Shown here piece by piece: positions 5,822 to 6,144 of a stretch of 6,144 bases of DNA; position 1 is the stretch's first letter, and every line of letters begins with the position of its first letter. The stretch covers positions 962 through 7,105 of the forward strand of contig JAKALI010000206.1 of NCBI GenBank assembly GCA_021813195.1, given 5' to 3'. A model generated the notes under the pieces. The model was not told the DNA's origin. It did not search any database and saw nothing but the letters and a program-made list of their open reading frames with translations. Made by a program: the position numbers and the translations under genes. This DNA comes from Pseudomonadota bacterium. Its GTDB lineage: Bacteria > Pseudomonadota > Alphaproteobacteria > Rhizobiales > Hyphomicrobiaceae.

Positions 5822-6144
5822 ATGATGCCCGCTCATTTGCCATGCCCAGATCCAGATCGGCAGGGATGCCAAGGCCCTGACCGCGTGGGCGCGTCCGCAG
5901 AATTGACGCGGCGGACGCTTCTTGGCACGGGTTTCGCCGCCGCGTTCCTCCCCTGCGGCGGCGAAACCACCCTCGCGCGCGGCACGGGCGGAGTAGCGCG
6001 GGTTCCTGGCGTTATCCGCAGTTGGGGCAGTGCGGCTGACCGGCGTTTGATCGGCATGCTGCAGACGGGCTTCGCCGAACATCGCGCCGGTATCGCCTTC
6101 GAGACCACGCTCCATGGGCCGGAATCGACTCTTGCCGGTGTCTA
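5822..6144 (+). CDS. third PstS-like binding protein, N-terminal part with Tat-type signal, cut by window edge
   Basis: An open frame runs from tandem ATG codons (5822, 5825) to the right edge: 107 codons plus two bases. Counting from 5822, residues 29-44 read T-R-R-T-L-L-G-T-G-F-A-A-A-F-L-P. This is a twin-arginine motif and hydrophobic core, whereas the two upstream binding proteins have Sec-type signals. The following segment V-A-R-V-P-G-V-I-R-S-W-G-S (58-70) resembles A-R-V-A-G-H-V in protein 2 and G-S-L-R-I-A-G-S in protein 1. After the Gly-Ser pair, the spacing to G-P-E-S-T-L-A-G-V matches S-S-E-G-A-L-G-K-M of protein 1 within one residue. Third positions are GC-rich. The start is uncertain: 5822 lies 8 bp after the receptor stop with a weak ribosome site; GTG at 5885, preceded by AAGG (5871-5874), would give a shorter signal peptide. 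Homology is inferred by eye from about 50 residues. Confidence 0.68.
   Translation, partial: MMPAHLPCPDPDRQGCQGPDRVGASAELTRRTLLGTGFAAAFLPCGGETTLARGTGGVARVPGVIRSWGSAADRRLIGMLQTGFAEHRAGIAFETTLHGPESTLAGV
5891..5918. repeat. inverted repeat, 8-bp arms, 12-bp loop
   Basis: GCGTCCGC (5891-5898) and GCGGACGC (5911-5918) are exact reverse complements. They lie just before the twin-arginine codons of the third binding-protein gene. As RNA they would form a GC-rich stem that could affect translation start, particularly from the GTG at 5885. There is no T-run, so it is not a terminator. Confidence 0.6.
5930..5968. repeat. inverted repeat, perfect 14-bp arms, 11-bp loop
   Basis: GGTTTCGCCGCCGC (5930-5943) and GCGGCGGCGAAACC (5955-5968) are perfect reverse complements separated by 11 bases. 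The repeat is 117 bases past the receptor stop, inside the signal-peptide codons of the third binding protein. The RNA stem would be very stable. No T-run follows, so it does not look like a Rho-independent terminator. It could instead limit downstream expression, protect the 3' end of the receptor message, or be a dispersed palindromic repeat inserted in frame. Confidence 0.8.

Noticed and set aside
5842..5880. ATG at 5842 as the start of the third binding protein
   Set aside because: It is in a different frame and meets TGA at 5878-5880 after twelve codons.
5930..5968. The 14-bp hairpin as a Rho-independent terminator of the receptor gene
   Set aside because: No T-run follows the stem (the next bases are ACCACCCTCG), and a coding frame reads through it.
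5810..6115. Minus-strand open frames over the right end (also 5833-6108)
   Set aside because: Their proteins are Arg/Ala/Pro-rich with no recognisable family, typical of antisense frames in GC-rich genes. The plus strand encodes a credible signal peptide and binding-protein segment.

Overview
The window is GC-rich (roughly 60 % by eye). It carries five same-strand genes with gap-free coding and GC-rich third codon positions. The TonB receptor and Sec/Tat signal peptides show a Gram-negative host. Codon use and protein style suggest an alphaproteobacterium, but the sequence does not fix the genus.

Layout. Positions 1-1086 hold the 3' part of a major facilitator transporter of the Jen/lactate (SHS) type. 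It is recognised by MFS motif A and by an exact match to the Jen-family signature N-x-x-S-H-x-T-Q-D-x-x-x-T. A 192-bp gap (1087-1278) follows; it contains a 12-bp perfect palindrome and is the most likely promoter region for the genes downstream. Positions 1279-2448 and 2487-3518 encode two diverged, tandem, secreted PstS-like periplasmic binding proteins. Positions 3612-5813 encode a complete 733-residue TonB-dependent outer-membrane receptor of the siderophore-receptor class. From 5822 to the right edge an open frame encodes the start of what looks like a third PstS-like binding protein. This one has a twin-arginine-type signal sequence and begins 8 bp after the receptor stop codon. Its first 150 bases contain two perfect inverted repeats (8-bp and 14-bp arms).

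How the genes may work together. The gaps of 38, 93 and 8 bp, each gene on the same strand, suggest that binding protein 1, binding protein 2, the receptor and binding protein 3 form one operon. A receptor flanked by three binding proteins, with no ABC permease or ATPase in view, looks like a route across the outer membrane and periplasm. The ligand is unknown. The two complete binding proteins have a PstS-like layout but lack the R-x-x-S-G-T phosphate loop of classical PstS, so orthophosphate should not be assumed. The upstream carboxylate-type transporter could provide the inner-membrane step, but a 192-bp gap separates it and that link is inference only. No RNA gene, CRISPR array, insertion sequence or convincing Rho-independent terminator was seen.
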